Notes: generated by a model from the letters alone, not told the origin. 64,000 bases of DNA from VRUE01 sp963715625 (GCA_963715625.1 OY970260.1:2604001-2668000), one strand, 5' to 3'; counted from the first letter of the stretch, positions 30,565 to 38,157 are shown. Translations and numbers: made by a program.

Positions 30565-31706
30565 TTCCCCTCCTCGGCTTTCTCCTCCGCTGGGGCCTCC
30601 GCGGCGGTTGATGTCTCATCAGCTTCCGAGTCCGACGCCTCTCCCGCGGGTGGCGTGGGGGTCGGCTCCTCGCCCGCAGCTTGCGAGGACGAGGAGTCGT
30701 CCCCCACGACAGGACCCGCGGGCCTGGGGCTCCCCGAGGACGCTTTAGCGACCGCAGGGGGCGGTGGGTCCCCTGCGGCGACAGGACCCGCGGGCCGAGC
30801 GGGCTGTCCCTGAGCCGGAGCGGCCGGGGCTGCAGCAGGCGCCTTGGCGGCAGCCTGCGCCGCCTCGGCCTGCTTCGCGGCCTCCGCTTCAGCAGCAGCT
30901 TTTTTAGCTGCCTCCTCGGCAGCCAACCGCACTTTCTCTTCCTCCTCGCGCTTCTTGCGCTCTTCCTCTTCCTTCTTGCGCCGCTCCATTTCCTCCGCGA
31001 TGCGCCGCTCCTCCTGGACGCGCCAGGCGCCGGCGCCCTCCTCGACCGCGGCGCCGATCGTGCCGATCACCAGCTCGCAGGAGCGGATCGCGTCGTCGTT
31101 GCCGGGGATCACGTAGTCGATCGGGGTCGGGTCGCAGTTGGTGTCGACCAGGGCGATGATCGGGATCCGCAGGCGGGCGGCCTCGCGCACCGCGATCTCC
31201 TCGGTCTTCAGGTCGGTGACGAAGACCGCCTCGGGCAGGCGCTCCATGTCGCGCACGCCGCCGAGATTGGACTCGAGCTTGGCGAGTTCCGCCTGCATGC
31301 CCATCCGCTCCTTGGTCGGCAGCAGCTCGAGCTTGCCCTCCTCGCGCCAGGAGATCAGCTCGTGCAGGCGTGCTATCCGCGCCGCCATCGTGTTGAAGTT
31401 GGTCAGCAGCCCGCCCAGCCAGCGCTGGTTGACGAAGGGCATCTTGCAGCGGTTGGCCCAGTCTTCGACCGGGCGGCGGGCCTGCTTCTTGGTGCCGACG
31501 AAGAGCACCGTGCCGCCGCCGCTGGCAAGCTCGCCGGCGAAGCGGCGCGCGTTCTCCAGCAGCGCCTCGGTCTGGACGAGGTCGATGATGTGGATCCCGT
31601 TCAGCTCGCCGAAGATGTAGCGGCGCATGTTCGGGTTCCAGCGACGGGTCTGGTGGCCGAAGTGGACTCCGGCCTCCAGCAGCTCTTTGAGGCCTGCCTC
31701 TGGCAT
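30561..31706 (-). CDS. rpsB: Ribosomal protein S2 with a long low-complexity C-terminal tail carrying repeat W
   Basis: A 381-residue S2 of the small ribosomal subunit. Residues 1-245 are a normal S2 core: LLEAGVHFGHQTRRWNPNMR, FVGTKKQARRPVEDWA, FVNQRWLGGLLTNFNT and IPIIALVDTNCDPTPIDYVI. Residues about 235-295 form a charged coiled coil (ERRKKEEEERKKREEEEK and Ala-rich repeats). Residues about 305-381 are Pro/Ala/Glu/Ser-rich and include a stretch encoded by repeat W (AAGDPPPPAVAKASSGSP) flanked by two RPAGPV copies 24 residues apart. Usual S2 length is about 240-300. ATG preceded by AAGGAG. First gene of rpsB-tsf-pyrH-frr. Confidence 0.95.
   Translation of the reverse strand: MPEAGLKELLEAGVHFGHQTRRWNPNMRRYIFGELNGIHIIDLVQTEALLENARRFAGELASGGGTVLFVGTKKQARRPVEDWANRCKMPFVNQRWLGGLLTNFNTMAARIARLHELISWREEGKLELLPTKERMGMQAELAKLESNLGGVRDMERLPEAVFVTDLKTEEIAVREAARLRIPIIALVDTNCDPTPIDYVIPGNDDAIRSCELVIGTIGAAVEEGAGAWRVQEERRIAEEMERRKKEEEERKKREEEEKVRLAAEEAAKKAAAEAEAAKQAEAAQAAAKAPAAAPAAPAQGQPARPAGPVAAGDPPPPAVAKASSGSPRPAGPVVGDDSSSSQAAGEEPTPTPPAGEASDSEADETSTAAEAPAEEKAEEGK
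30707..30796 (+). repeat. Repeat W, copy B, inserted in frame in rpsB, with 18-bp direct repeats
   Basis: The full W core (30732-30793) lies between two copies of CGACAGGACCCGCGGGCC at 30707-30724 and 30779-30796, exactly 72 bp apart, so the reading frame of rpsB is kept. The 9-bp hairpin arms CCGCAGGGG and CCCCTGCGG are intact. Copies A, C and D lie outside genes. Confidence 0.85.
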
Positions 31707-31835
31707 GGGTGAAGCTCCTTGGTAGTGAGACGCGTTCCCCGCCGCCCTCGCCGGGACCCGGCGCGATGCCGGTCAGGGTCCGGTCCGGCACCGACGGGGG
31801 TCGGTTTCCGAGCCGGTGGATTGTAGAGGGCGGGG
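31707..31835 (-). promoter_or_regulatory. Leader and probable promoter of the rpsB operon
   Basis: The 129 bp between rluD and rpsB hold a -10-like TACAAT on the minus strand (31825-31820), with no good -35 box at the right distance. This would give a leader of about 100 bases. Arms CCGCCCTC (31742-31749) and GAGGGCGG (31826-31833) could pair across the leader. S2-operon leaders often carry autoregulatory structures, but I cannot match a known class. Confidence 0.4.
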
Positions 31836-32513
31836 CTAGGCGGCGCGGGCCGCCTGCAGAGCGGCCTCGAGGTCCGCCGGCAGCTCGGAGACGAAGCTGA
31901 GGCGCTCGCCGCTGACAGGATGGTCGAAGGCGAGCCTGTGCGCATGGAGGAACTGGCGCTCGAGCCCGTACTTGCGCTCGCCGCCGTACGTGACGTCCCC
32001 CACCAGTGGGTGGCCGATCGCAGCGAAGTGAGCCCGGATCTGGTGCGTGCGGCCGGTCTCCAGCCTGGCCTCGAGGTAGGTCTCGGCGGCGAGCAGCTCG
32101 AGCACGGTGAAGTGCGTGCGCGCCGGCCGCGATGCGGCGCCGGAGACGGCCATCCGGTGTCGCTGCCGCGAGGCGCGGCCGATTGGGGCGTCGATCGTGC
32201 CGGTGCGCGAGGCCAGCCGGCCGCGCGCCAGGGCGAGGTACACGCGCTCGGCCTCGCGCCGCTGCACCGCTGCCTGCAGCGCCGCGTGGGCCTCGTCGGT
32301 GCGGGCGACGACGAGCAGGCCGCTGGTGCCCTTGTCGAGCCGGTGCACGATTCCCGGCCGCTCCGGGTCGGCGCCGCCGCCGAGCAGCTCGCCGAGCTCG
32401 TCGACCAGGGTCGGGCCGCGGTGCGAAGGCGCCGGGTGGACGACCAGGCCCGCCGGCTTCTCGACCACCGCCAGCGCCTCGTCAACGTGGACAACTCGCA
32501 GCTCGCCGTTCAC
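31836..32513 (-). CDS. rluD: RluA-family pseudouridine synthase
   Basis: A 225-residue enzyme that isomerises uridine to pseudouridine in rRNA or tRNA. The catalytic Asp is in GIVHRLDKGTSGLLVVARTD (near residue 60). Other family blocks are RVYLALARGRL, LEARLETGRTHQIRAHFAAI and GHPLVGDVTYGG. It lacks an N-terminal S4 domain, so it is shorter than E. coli RluD (326 residues); the exact target position is therefore uncertain. GTG start. It follows lspA, as in many Gram-positive genomes, separated by the hairpin at 32529-32575. Confidence 0.88.
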   Translation of the reverse strand: MNGELRVVHVDEALAVVEKPAGLVVHPAPSHRGPTLVDELGELLGGGADPERPGIVHRLDKGTSGLLVVARTDEAHAALQAAVQRREAERVYLALARGRLASRTGTIDAPIGRASRQRHRMAVSGAASRPARTHFTVLELLAAETYLEARLETGRTHQIRAHFAAIGHPLVGDVTYGGERKYGLERQFLHAHRLAFDHPVSGERLSFVSELPADLEAALQAARAA

Positions 32514-32528
32514 GGAGCAAGCCCCCCG

Positions 32529-32575
32529 TTCCGGTGCGCTTTATGTGGGCATAGCTGGCATAAGGCGCACCGGAA
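32529..32575. repeat. 17-bp inverted repeat with GCATAG loop between lspA and rluD
   Basis: Arms 32529-32545 (TTCCGGTGCGCTTTATG) and 32559-32575 pair over 17 bp with one G-T mismatch. The 13-base loop is TGGGCATAGCTGG. The right arm ends 2 bp from the lspA stop, and the left arm starts 15 bp from the rluD start. Confidence 0.7.
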
Positions 32576-32577
32576 GC

Positions 32578-33039
32578 TCATGGTGCCTTTGCCTCGCGCA
32601 GGTAGGAGAGGGCGAAGAGGAGGGCGCCGGCGGTGACGGCGACGTCGGCGAGGTTGAACGCGGGCCAGCTGCCGACCTGGATGTAGTCGGTCACGACGTC
32701 GGTGCGAACGCGATCGACGAGGTTGCCGAGCGCGCCCCCGGCGAGCAGTCCGGTGGCCACCCACATTCCCCAGCGGGTCGGGTCCCGCGAGAAGACGACG
32801 CCGATCGCGACGAGCGCCAGAACGGTGAGGACCGCCAGCAGGGCGCCGCCGCCGCTGGCAAGGCCGAAGGCGACCCCGGCGTTGTGCGAGAGCGTCAGTT
32901 CGATCGGGCCGAGAACATCGACGTCCTCGCCGGGGACGAGCCTGTCCTCGACCAGGGCCTTGACGGCCTGGTCGAGGACGACGACCAGGCCGGCGAGCGC
33001 GCCGGCGAGGCGCCAGGCGCGGGCGCGGGCGGGCGTCAC
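32578..33039 (-). CDS. lspA: Lipoprotein signal peptidase (signal peptidase II)
   Basis: A 153-residue membrane aspartyl protease that removes signal peptides from prolipoproteins. It has four membrane helices and the two catalytic Asp regions: GNLVDRVRTDVVTDYI and PAFNLADVAVTAGALL. The upstream LTLSHNAGVAFGLASG block (N-x2-G-x-AFG) is also standard. The start overlaps the yggT stop by 4 bp. Lies in the sepF-proC-yggT-lspA-rluD series typical of Gram-positive cell-envelope clusters. Confidence 0.93.
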   Translation of the reverse strand: MTPARARAWRLAGALAGLVVVLDQAVKALVEDRLVPGEDVDVLGPIELTLSHNAGVAFGLASGGGALLAVLTVLALVAIGVVFSRDPTRWGMWVATGLLAGGALGNLVDRVRTDVVTDYIQVGSWPAFNLADVAVTAGALLFALSYLREAKAP

Positions 33040-33338
33040 CCTTCGATCAGGCCGACGACGACCGCGCGCGCGATGAAGAGGACGATCACGCCGATCATCG
33101 GGCTCAGGTCCAGCGCGAAGCCACCGCCGCCGAGCGGCGGCAGGAAGCGGCGGAAGAAGTTCAGGTAGGGGTCGGTCGTCTCTTTGACGAAGTCGAGGGT
33201 CGCCCGCAAGGGCCGGTTGTAGGGCATGCGCGGCACCCAGGAGATCAGCACGTTGAGCAGGATCAGGATGATGTAGACGAGGAACAGCGCGCCGACGTAG
33301 TCGGCGACGTCGTAGCGGCTGAGCGCGAGCGCAATCAT
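33036..33338 (-). CDS. yggT: YggT-family membrane protein
   Basis: A 100-residue protein with two membrane helices (VGALFLVYIILILLNVLISW and a C-terminal hydrophobic helix), separated by the YggT signature NRPLRATLDFVKETTDPYLN followed by FFRRFLPPLGG. The function of YggT proteins is not firmly known; they co-occur with division genes such as sepF, as here. The start overlaps the proC stop by 4 bp and the stop overlaps lspA by 4 bp. Confidence 0.88.
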   Translation of the reverse strand: MIALALSRYDVADYVGALFLVYIILILLNVLISWVPRMPYNRPLRATLDFVKETTDPYLNFFRRFLPPLGGGGFALDLSPMIGVIVLFIARAVVVGLIEG

Positions 33339-34075
33339 CCGCGCATCCTCTCCAAAGAGGCCCTCACGGCGGCCTCGAATGCCTCCCGAGCGCCCTCGCG
33401 GTCGAGGGCCTCCAACCCGGCCTCGGTGCTGCCCCCCGGCGAGGCCACGGCCTTCCGCACATCGGCCGGGTGCCGGGCCCGCAGCAGCTCCGCCGTACCC
33501 GCGGTCGTCTCCACGACCAGCTCCCGCGCCAGCTCCTCGTCCAGGCCGTCGGCCACGCCGGCATCGGCGATCGCCTCCACCGCAAGCGCCAGGTAGGCGG
33601 GCGCGCACCCCATCAGGGCGGTCGCGGTGTCGAACTCGCCGTCGGGAAGCTCGACCAGGTGTCCGAGACCTTCGAGCAGCGCGCGCAGCTCGGCGTCGGC
33701 GACGCCGGCCATGCAGAGCACGCCGCGCCGCACCTCGACCCCGACGTTCGGCATCACCCGCACCACCTCGGCGCTGGGAAACGCCTCGCGGACCTTCTCC
33801 AGCGAGGTCGCCCCGAGCAGCGAGACGACCGCCTTCGCTCCCTGCATCTGCGCCGCGGCCTCCGCCAGCTTCGCCGGCTTCACCGCCAGCACGACCGCGT
33901 CGGCTCGCTCGGCAAGCTCGCGATTGGTGTCGACCGCCTCCCCCCCGAGCTCCCCGGCCAGGGCTTCCGCGCGCCCGGAGCCGGTGTCCGTGAACAGCAA
34001 ACCGTCAACGTCGTCGCGCAGTCCGCGCGCCATCGCGGCGGCCATGTTCCCGGATCCGCAAAAGCCGACTATCAC
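33335..34075 (-). CDS. proC: Pyrroline-5-carboxylate reductase
   Basis: A 246-residue NAD(P)H-dependent enzyme for the last step of proline synthesis. The Rossmann motif is VGFCGSGNMAAAMARGL (residues 3-19); PNVGVEVRRGVLCM and the C-terminal signature AELLRARHPADVRKAVASPG followed by GSTEAGLEAL are standard for ProC. It is slightly shorter than average (about 265). Located in the sepF-yggT cluster, a common arrangement in Gram-positives. The 32-bp gap to sepF is free of clear signals. Confidence 0.92.
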   Translation of the reverse strand: MIVGFCGSGNMAAAMARGLRDDVDGLLFTDTGSGRAEALAGELGGEAVDTNRELAERADAVVLAVKPAKLAEAAAQMQGAKAVVSLLGATSLEKVREAFPSAEVVRVMPNVGVEVRRGVLCMAGVADAELRALLEGLGHLVELPDGEFDTATALMGCAPAYLALAVEAIADAGVADGLDEELARELVVETTAGTAELLRARHPADVRKAVASPGGSTEAGLEALDREGAREAFEAAVRASLERMRG

Positions 34076-34107
34076 CGGCCGCAGACTAGGGGATCGAGGC
34101 GATGCCT

Positions 34108-34623
34108 CTAGGACTGGTTGAAGAAGCCTTTGTCGAGGAGGCGCGCCTTCTCCTCGGCGGAGACCTCGACGTTGCGCGGCGTCAGCAGGAAGATCTTCTC
34201 GGCGATCCGCTGCATGCCGCCGTCGAGCGAGTAGGTGAGGCCCGAGCAGAAGTCGATCATCCGCTTGGACAGCTCGTGGTCGGTCGTCTGCAGGTTGAGG
34301 ATCACCGGCACCGAGCGCTTGAACTGGTCGGCGACCTGCTGGGCGTCGTTGAAGTTGCGGGGGATGACGAGGTGGACCTGGACGTCGCCGTTGGAGACGG
34401 GGCGCAGCGTGCGGGTGCGGGAGGCCGTGATCGGCTCGTCGTCGGCGAAGATGTCGTCGATCTCGTCGCGCCGGGAGCGCCTCGAGGTGGGCAGGCGGCG
34501 CACATGGGCCTCTTCTGTCCCCGTCTCCGGCTCGAAGTCGTCTTCGTATTCGGGGCCGTAGTCGTGATCCTCGGCAAGGCCGAAGTAGACCAGCGCTCTA
34601 TGCCATGTATCGCGTAGGGCCAT
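34108..34623 (-). CDS. sepF: Cell-division protein SepF
   Basis: A 171-residue SepF, the membrane anchor of FtsZ in Gram-positives. The N-terminal helix ALRDTWHRALVYFGLAED is the amphipathic membrane-binding segment, followed by an acidic flexible linker (residues 18-75). The C-terminal domain has VHLVIPRNFNDAQQVADQFK, VILNLQTTDHELSKRMIDFC and GLTYSLDGGMQRIAEKIFLL. ATG start. The region upstream (34624-34857) contains two copies of repeat W rather than another division gene. Confidence 0.94.
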   Translation of the reverse strand: MALRDTWHRALVYFGLAEDHDYGPEYEDDFEPETGTEEAHVRRLPTSRRSRRDEIDDIFADDEPITASRTRTLRPVSNGDVQVHLVIPRNFNDAQQVADQFKRSVPVILNLQTTDHELSKRMIDFCSGLTYSLDGGMQRIAEKIFLLTPRNVEVSAEEKARLLDKGFFNQS

Positions 34624-34686
34624 GGTTATCGCGTGTTTCGGCCCCTGTGGGCCGATTCCTTTACTGATTATGGCTGACCGCTTTGG

Positions 34687-34822
34687 CCCGCGGGTCCTGT
34701 CGCCGTAGGGGACCCACCGCCCCCTGCGGTCGCTAAAGCGTCCTCGGGCGCGCTGGCCCGACGGGTCCTGTCACGGTTTTGGTGCCACCACCCCTGCGGT
34801 CGCTAAAGCGTCCTCGGGGTGG
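34687..34822 (-). repeat. Repeat W, copies C and D in tandem
   Basis: Two copies in the same orientation, 34687-34748 and 34757-34822, about 70 bp apart and reversed relative to copies A and B. Both end in CTGCGGTCGCTAAAGCGTCC. Copy D has an altered middle (CACGGTTTTGGTGCCACCAC), so its inner hairpin is damaged. They fill most of the 234-bp gap between yggS and sepF. The remaining 34624-34686 may hold the sepF promoter; a CATAAT box occurs there on the minus strand. Confidence 0.85.
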
Positions 34823-34857
34823 TCCCCCGAAAACCGCGCCACCCGCCGGGAGATGCG

Positions 34858-35490
34858 CTAGATGTAGAGCTGGGTGCCCAGGCGGATGATCGTTGCGCCC
34901 TCCTGGACGGCTACCTGCCAGTCCTGGGAGGTGCCCATGGAGAGGCGCTGGAGGTTGTGCTGAGCTGCCAGCTCTCGGAGGCGGGTGAAGTAGGGGCGGG
35001 AGGACTCCGGGTTCTGGCTGAACGGGGGCATCGTCATCAGGCCGGTGACGCGCACGGGGCAGCGCTCTATGAAGGCGCCCAGCTCGGCCGGGGCCACTCC
35101 GCTCTTGCCCTCCTCGCCGGCTACGTTGACCTCTACCAGGACCTCCGTGGCGGGGTCGGCGTGGCGGCCGAGCTGGTCCAGGGCCGAGTCGGTGGCTACC
35201 GAGTGGATCAGGCGGCAGAGCGGCAGCAGCTGCTTCACCTTGCGGCTCTGCAGGTTGCCGATGAAGTCCCACTCGAAGGCGTCACCACAGCGGGCGTGCT
35301 TGGCGGCCAGGTCCTGCTGGCGGTTCTCGCCGACGAGCGTCACCCCGGCTTCGGCCAGGGCCCCCATCTCCTCCAGCGGCACGTACTTGGTCGCGGCGAG
35401 GATCTCCACCCCGGGCCCGGCGGCCTCACGCGCCCGCTCCAGGTTGGCGGCGACCTTCTCCGCGTCGAGGCCGTGGATCAGGCCGGGCAC
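34858..35490 (-). CDS. yggS: YggS/PROSC-family pyridoxal phosphate homeostasis protein
   Basis: A 210-residue alanine-racemase-fold protein that binds PLP without known catalysis. The PLP Lys lies in VEILAATKYVPLEEMGALAE (ATK motif, near residue 34), followed by LVGENRQQDLAAKHA and FEWDFIGNLQSRKVKQLL, the HFIGxLQ-like block. The C-terminal LSMGTSQDWQVAVQEGATII contains the phosphate-binding Ser/Gly (usual form LSMGMSxDxxxAI). It is often next to sepF and proC. Two bases separate it from pgeF upstream. Confidence 0.9.
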   Translation of the reverse strand: MPGLIHGLDAEKVAANLERAREAAGPGVEILAATKYVPLEEMGALAEAGVTLVGENRQQDLAAKHARCGDAFEWDFIGNLQSRKVKQLLPLCRLIHSVATDSALDQLGRHADPATEVLVEVNVAGEEGKSGVAPAELGAFIERCPVRVTGLMTMPPFSQNPESSRPYFTRLRELAAQHNLQRLSMGTSQDWQVAVQEGATIIRLGTQLYI

Positions 35491-35492
35491 CG

Positions 35493-36083
35493 TCAGCCCT
35501 CCTCCGGGTCGAGCCAGACCAGTCCAGCCTGGCGCCTCGGGTCGCCGTCTCGCCTGTGGGAGAAGAAGAGCTCGGGCTCGCAGCAGGTGCAGAGGTCCGC
35601 GGACTCCACCTCTTCGACCCCCGCCTCGCGCAGCTGCCGGCGCGCCTCGCGCCAGAGGTCGACCTCATAGCAGCAGGGGCCGATACCGGGGCCGATTGCC
35701 GCGGCGGTCGCGCCCACGGCGCTGGACCCGCGGGCGACGATCCCCTGTTCCAACCCGCGCCGGCCGCAGTGCAGGATCGCCGCGCCGGCCGGGCCGGCGA
35801 GAGCGATCGGAAGGCAGTCGGCGCCGAATACGAGACCGATCGTCTTGCGGTCGGTCACCACGTGGCCGTCGGCCTCCGCTGGAACCTCTCCTCGATCGTG
35901 CAGGGCCAGCTCGACACCGTGCACCTGGCGGGAGGTGACGATCCGCGCCGGGTCGATTCCCAGCGCCGCCAGAGGCGCCAGGGTCTCCTTCGCCGAGCCA
36001 AAAGCACGAGTCGTGAAGGCCGCCATCGCTCCGGGCAGCTCGGCCTCCAGCCAGCGCACGCCGTCGGCCTCACGCCACTCCAT
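35493..36083 (-). CDS. pgeF: PgeF/YfiH-family purine nucleoside phosphorylase-like protein (multicopper-oxidase-like)
   Basis: A 196-residue protein of the DUF152/YfiH family (laccase-domain, polyphenol oxidase or adenosine phosphorylase activities reported). Metal-site blocks: SRQVHGVELALHDRGE, ADGHVVTDRKTIGLVFGADC then LPIALAGP, ILHCGRRGLEQGIV and GPGIGPCCYEV. The usual HAGWRG motif reads HCGRRG here, so the His remains but Ala and Trp are replaced. It is also shorter than the typical 240-260 residues. ATG start; it overlaps the end of the upstream nucleotidyltransferase gene by 14 bp. Confidence 0.8.
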   Translation of the reverse strand: MEWREADGVRWLEAELPGAMAAFTTRAFGSAKETLAPLAALGIDPARIVTSRQVHGVELALHDRGEVPAEADGHVVTDRKTIGLVFGADCLPIALAGPAGAAILHCGRRGLEQGIVARGSSAVGATAAAIGPGIGPCCYEVDLWREARRQLREAGVEEVESADLCTCCEPELFFSHRRDGDPRRQAGLVWLDPEEG

Positions 36084-37195
36084 CTTCGCTCCTCGCCGTC
36101 TCGATGGCCGCCGCCAGCTCCTGCTCGCGGCCGGAGACCTCGCCGTCGAGCTTGCGCCGCAGCGCCTCCCGCAGGCCCCGGCCGAGCGCCGGGCCCTGCG
36201 GAACTCCCGCCGTCACCAGAATCCGAGCCGTCGATCTCGAGGCTCACCTCGCGCCACTCGGCCAGGTAGCGGTCGAGCCACTCGGCGCCCAGCGCCCTGG
36301 CGAGGACGAGGGCGACGGGATCGTGCTTCGCGGCCAGCTCGACTCCCTCCGAGGGTCGCGCGGGCCGCGCCTGTGCCAGTGCCTCCTCCCCACCCGGCGA
36401 CCCCAGCGCCGCCGCCAGCAGGCAGCGTGCGCGGGGTGCCACCTCGCTCCAGGGCTCCAAGCCCAGCAGCTCCGCGGTGCTGGATGCGAGCTCCGCGCCG
36501 CCCGGTCGCAGCTCGGCCAGCCCCCACTCCGCGAGCAGGGCGAAGGCTCGTGGCGCCTCGTCCTCCGCCGCGAGCCGGAGCAGCTCGGCCTCCCGGCGGT
36601 CGTCGGAGACGGTGCCCAGGTCCGCCCCGCGCAGGAGCGTCGCGGTCTCCGCCTCCAGCTCGAAGCCGAAGCGCGCCGCGTACCTCGCGGCCCGGATCGC
36701 GCGGGTCGGGTCGTCCTCGAAGGAGCGCGGGTGGAGGACGCGCAGCAGCCCCGCCTCGAGGTCTCCGCGGCCGCCGTAGGGGTCGATCAGGCGCGGCTCG
36801 CCCCGCAGCGGGATCGCCATTGCGTTGATCGTGAAGTCGCGGCGGGCGAGGTCGGCCTCGACGTGCTCCGCCGGCTCGACGACCGGCAGCGCGCCCGGGT
36901 GCGAATAGGTCTCCGAGCGGGCGCTGGCGATGTCGACCTCGTGCCCGTCCAGCTTGACCTTTGCCGTGGAGAAGCGGTCGTGCGTGACGACCTCCGCGCC
37001 GAGAAGCTCGGCGAGCGCGGCGGCGTCGCCCTCGACGACGAGGTCGATGTCGGCGCGGCCACGGCCGAGCAGGAGGTCGCGCACCGCCCCACCGACCAGG
37101 TAGACGGGCTCGGTCGCGACCCGGTGCACGGTGGCCAGCTCGGGGTGGACGCGTGCGAGCGCCTCGGTCAGGCTCTCGCCGGACTCCAGCGTCAT
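36070..37195 (-). pseudogene. pcnB: CCA-adding enzyme / poly(A) polymerase-type nucleotidyltransferase with a +1 frameshift near its 3' end
   Basis: The first 325 or so codons encode a class II nucleotidyltransferase: VYLVGGAVRDLLLGRGRADI followed by DLVVEGD (metal Asp pair), ARRDFTINAMAIPLRGEPRL and DPTRAIRAARYAARFGFELE. After EIDGSD the frame is shifted. The minus strand reads GGATTCTGGTG where GGATCTGGTG would continue the protein as LVTAGVPQGPALGRGLREAL and RRKLDGEVSGREQELAAAIE, ending at a TGA (36072-36070) that overlaps the pgeF ATG. So one extra A on the plus strand (36220/36221) breaks it. Without correction the frame runs 200 bp into pgeF. ATG at 37195 shares a base with the hisF stop. 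Either a real mutation or a sequencing error. Confidence 0.75.
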
Positions 37196-38016
37196 CAGAG
37201 GCGAACCGGGATGCCGTCGGCGGCGAGGCGTTCCTTCGCCTCGCGCACGCGGTAGGTGCCGTAATGGAAGATCGAGGCGCAGAGGACGGCGTCGGCGCCG
37301 CCCTCTGCGATCGCCTCGCTCAGGTGCGCGAGCGTGCCGGCGCCGCCGGAGGCGATCACCGGGACCGGGACCGCCTCGGCGACCGCGCGGGTCAGCTCGA
37401 TGTCGTAGCCGTCGTTGGTGCCGTCGCGGTCCATGCTGGTCAGCAGCACCTCTCCGGCGCCGCGCTCGACCCCCTCCTTCGCCCAGGACACAGCATCGCG
37501 GCCCTCGACCAACGTTCTCCCTCCGTTGACATAGACGTTCCAAAGAGGAGAAGCCGCCCCCGGACGCGGGAGCCCAGCCGCGTCCATATCTGATTCTCGC
37601 GGCTGGGCGGGAGCAGAGGAGGCGGCGTCTATTGCCAGAACGACGCACTGAGCGCCGAAGTGGTCGGCCAGCTCGGTCAGCAGCTCCGGCCGCGCCAGCG
37701 CCGAGGAGTTGACCGAGACCTTGTCGGCGCCGGCGTCGAGCACCGCCTGCGCATCCTCGACCGAACGAATGCCACCACCGATCGTGAAGGGGATAAAGAC
37801 GTTGTCCGCGGTCCGCCGCGCCAGCTCGACGATCGTCTCGCGCTTCTCGTGGGAGGCGGTGATGTCGAGGAAAACCAACTCGTCGGCCCCCTCAGCGTCA
37901 TATCGCTCGGCAAGCTCGACCGGGTCGCCGGCGTCGCGCATGCCGACGAAGTTCGTCCCCTTCACCACGCGGCCGGCGTCTACGTCCAGGCAGGGGATTA
38001 CCCGCTTCAGAACCAT
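37195..38016 (-). CDS. hisF: Imidazole glycerol phosphate synthase, cyclase subunit
   Basis: A 273-residue TIM-barrel enzyme that, with HisH, forms IGP and AICAR in histidine synthesis. Catalytic Asp11 (RVIPCLDVDAGRVVKGTNFV) and Asp130 (VVLAIDA) are present, as are IPFTIGGGIRSVEDAQAVLD and LLTSMDRDGTNDGYDIELTR. It is about 20 residues longer than usual because of a Pro/Ala-rich insertion at about residues 132-158, right after Asp130 (SSAPAQPRESDMDAAGLPRP and more). ATG at 38016, preferred to one two codons upstream. Separated from hisA by a double hairpin. Confidence 0.94.
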   Translation of the reverse strand: MVLKRVIPCLDVDAGRVVKGTNFVGMRDAGDPVELAERYDAEGADELVFLDITASHEKRETIVELARRTADNVFIPFTIGGGIRSVEDAQAVLDAGADKVSVNSSALARPELLTELADHFGAQCVVLAIDAASSAPAQPRESDMDAAGLPRPGAASPLWNVYVNGGRTLVEGRDAVSWAKEGVERGAGEVLLTSMDRDGTNDGYDIELTRAVAEAVPVPVIASGGAGTLAHLSEAIAEGGADAVLCASIFHYGTYRVREAKERLAADGIPVRL

Positions 38017-38037
38017 GCCCACACCCTAACCCGCCCT

Positions 38038-38152
38038 CGATGTCGCATTTTCCGCCGCATAGCGACGGGAAGTGCGACATCGACCGAAGCGGTCGCGAGA
38101 CCGGTGGTTGCGGTCGCACTTCCCTCCGTATAGCGGCGGAAAATGCGACCGC
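38038..38152. repeat. Double hairpin between hisA and hisF (two related palindromes in inverted orientation)
   Basis: Hairpin 1: CGATGTCGCATTTTCC (38038-38053) with GGAAGTGCGACATCG (38068-38082), loop with CGCATAGCG. Hairpin 2: GCGGTCGCACTTCC (38110-38123) with GGAAAATGCGACCGC (38138-38152), loop with CGTATAGCGG. Hairpin 2 is nearly the reverse complement of hairpin 1, so the whole 115 bp can also fold as one long stem. It lies 5 bp from the hisA stop and 21 bp from the hisF start. Confidence 0.8.
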
Positions 38153-38157
38153 TTGGC

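Noticed and set aside
34687..34822. Tandem W copies considered as a CRISPR array
   Set aside because: Only two units, imperfect, with no regular spacers and no cas genes.
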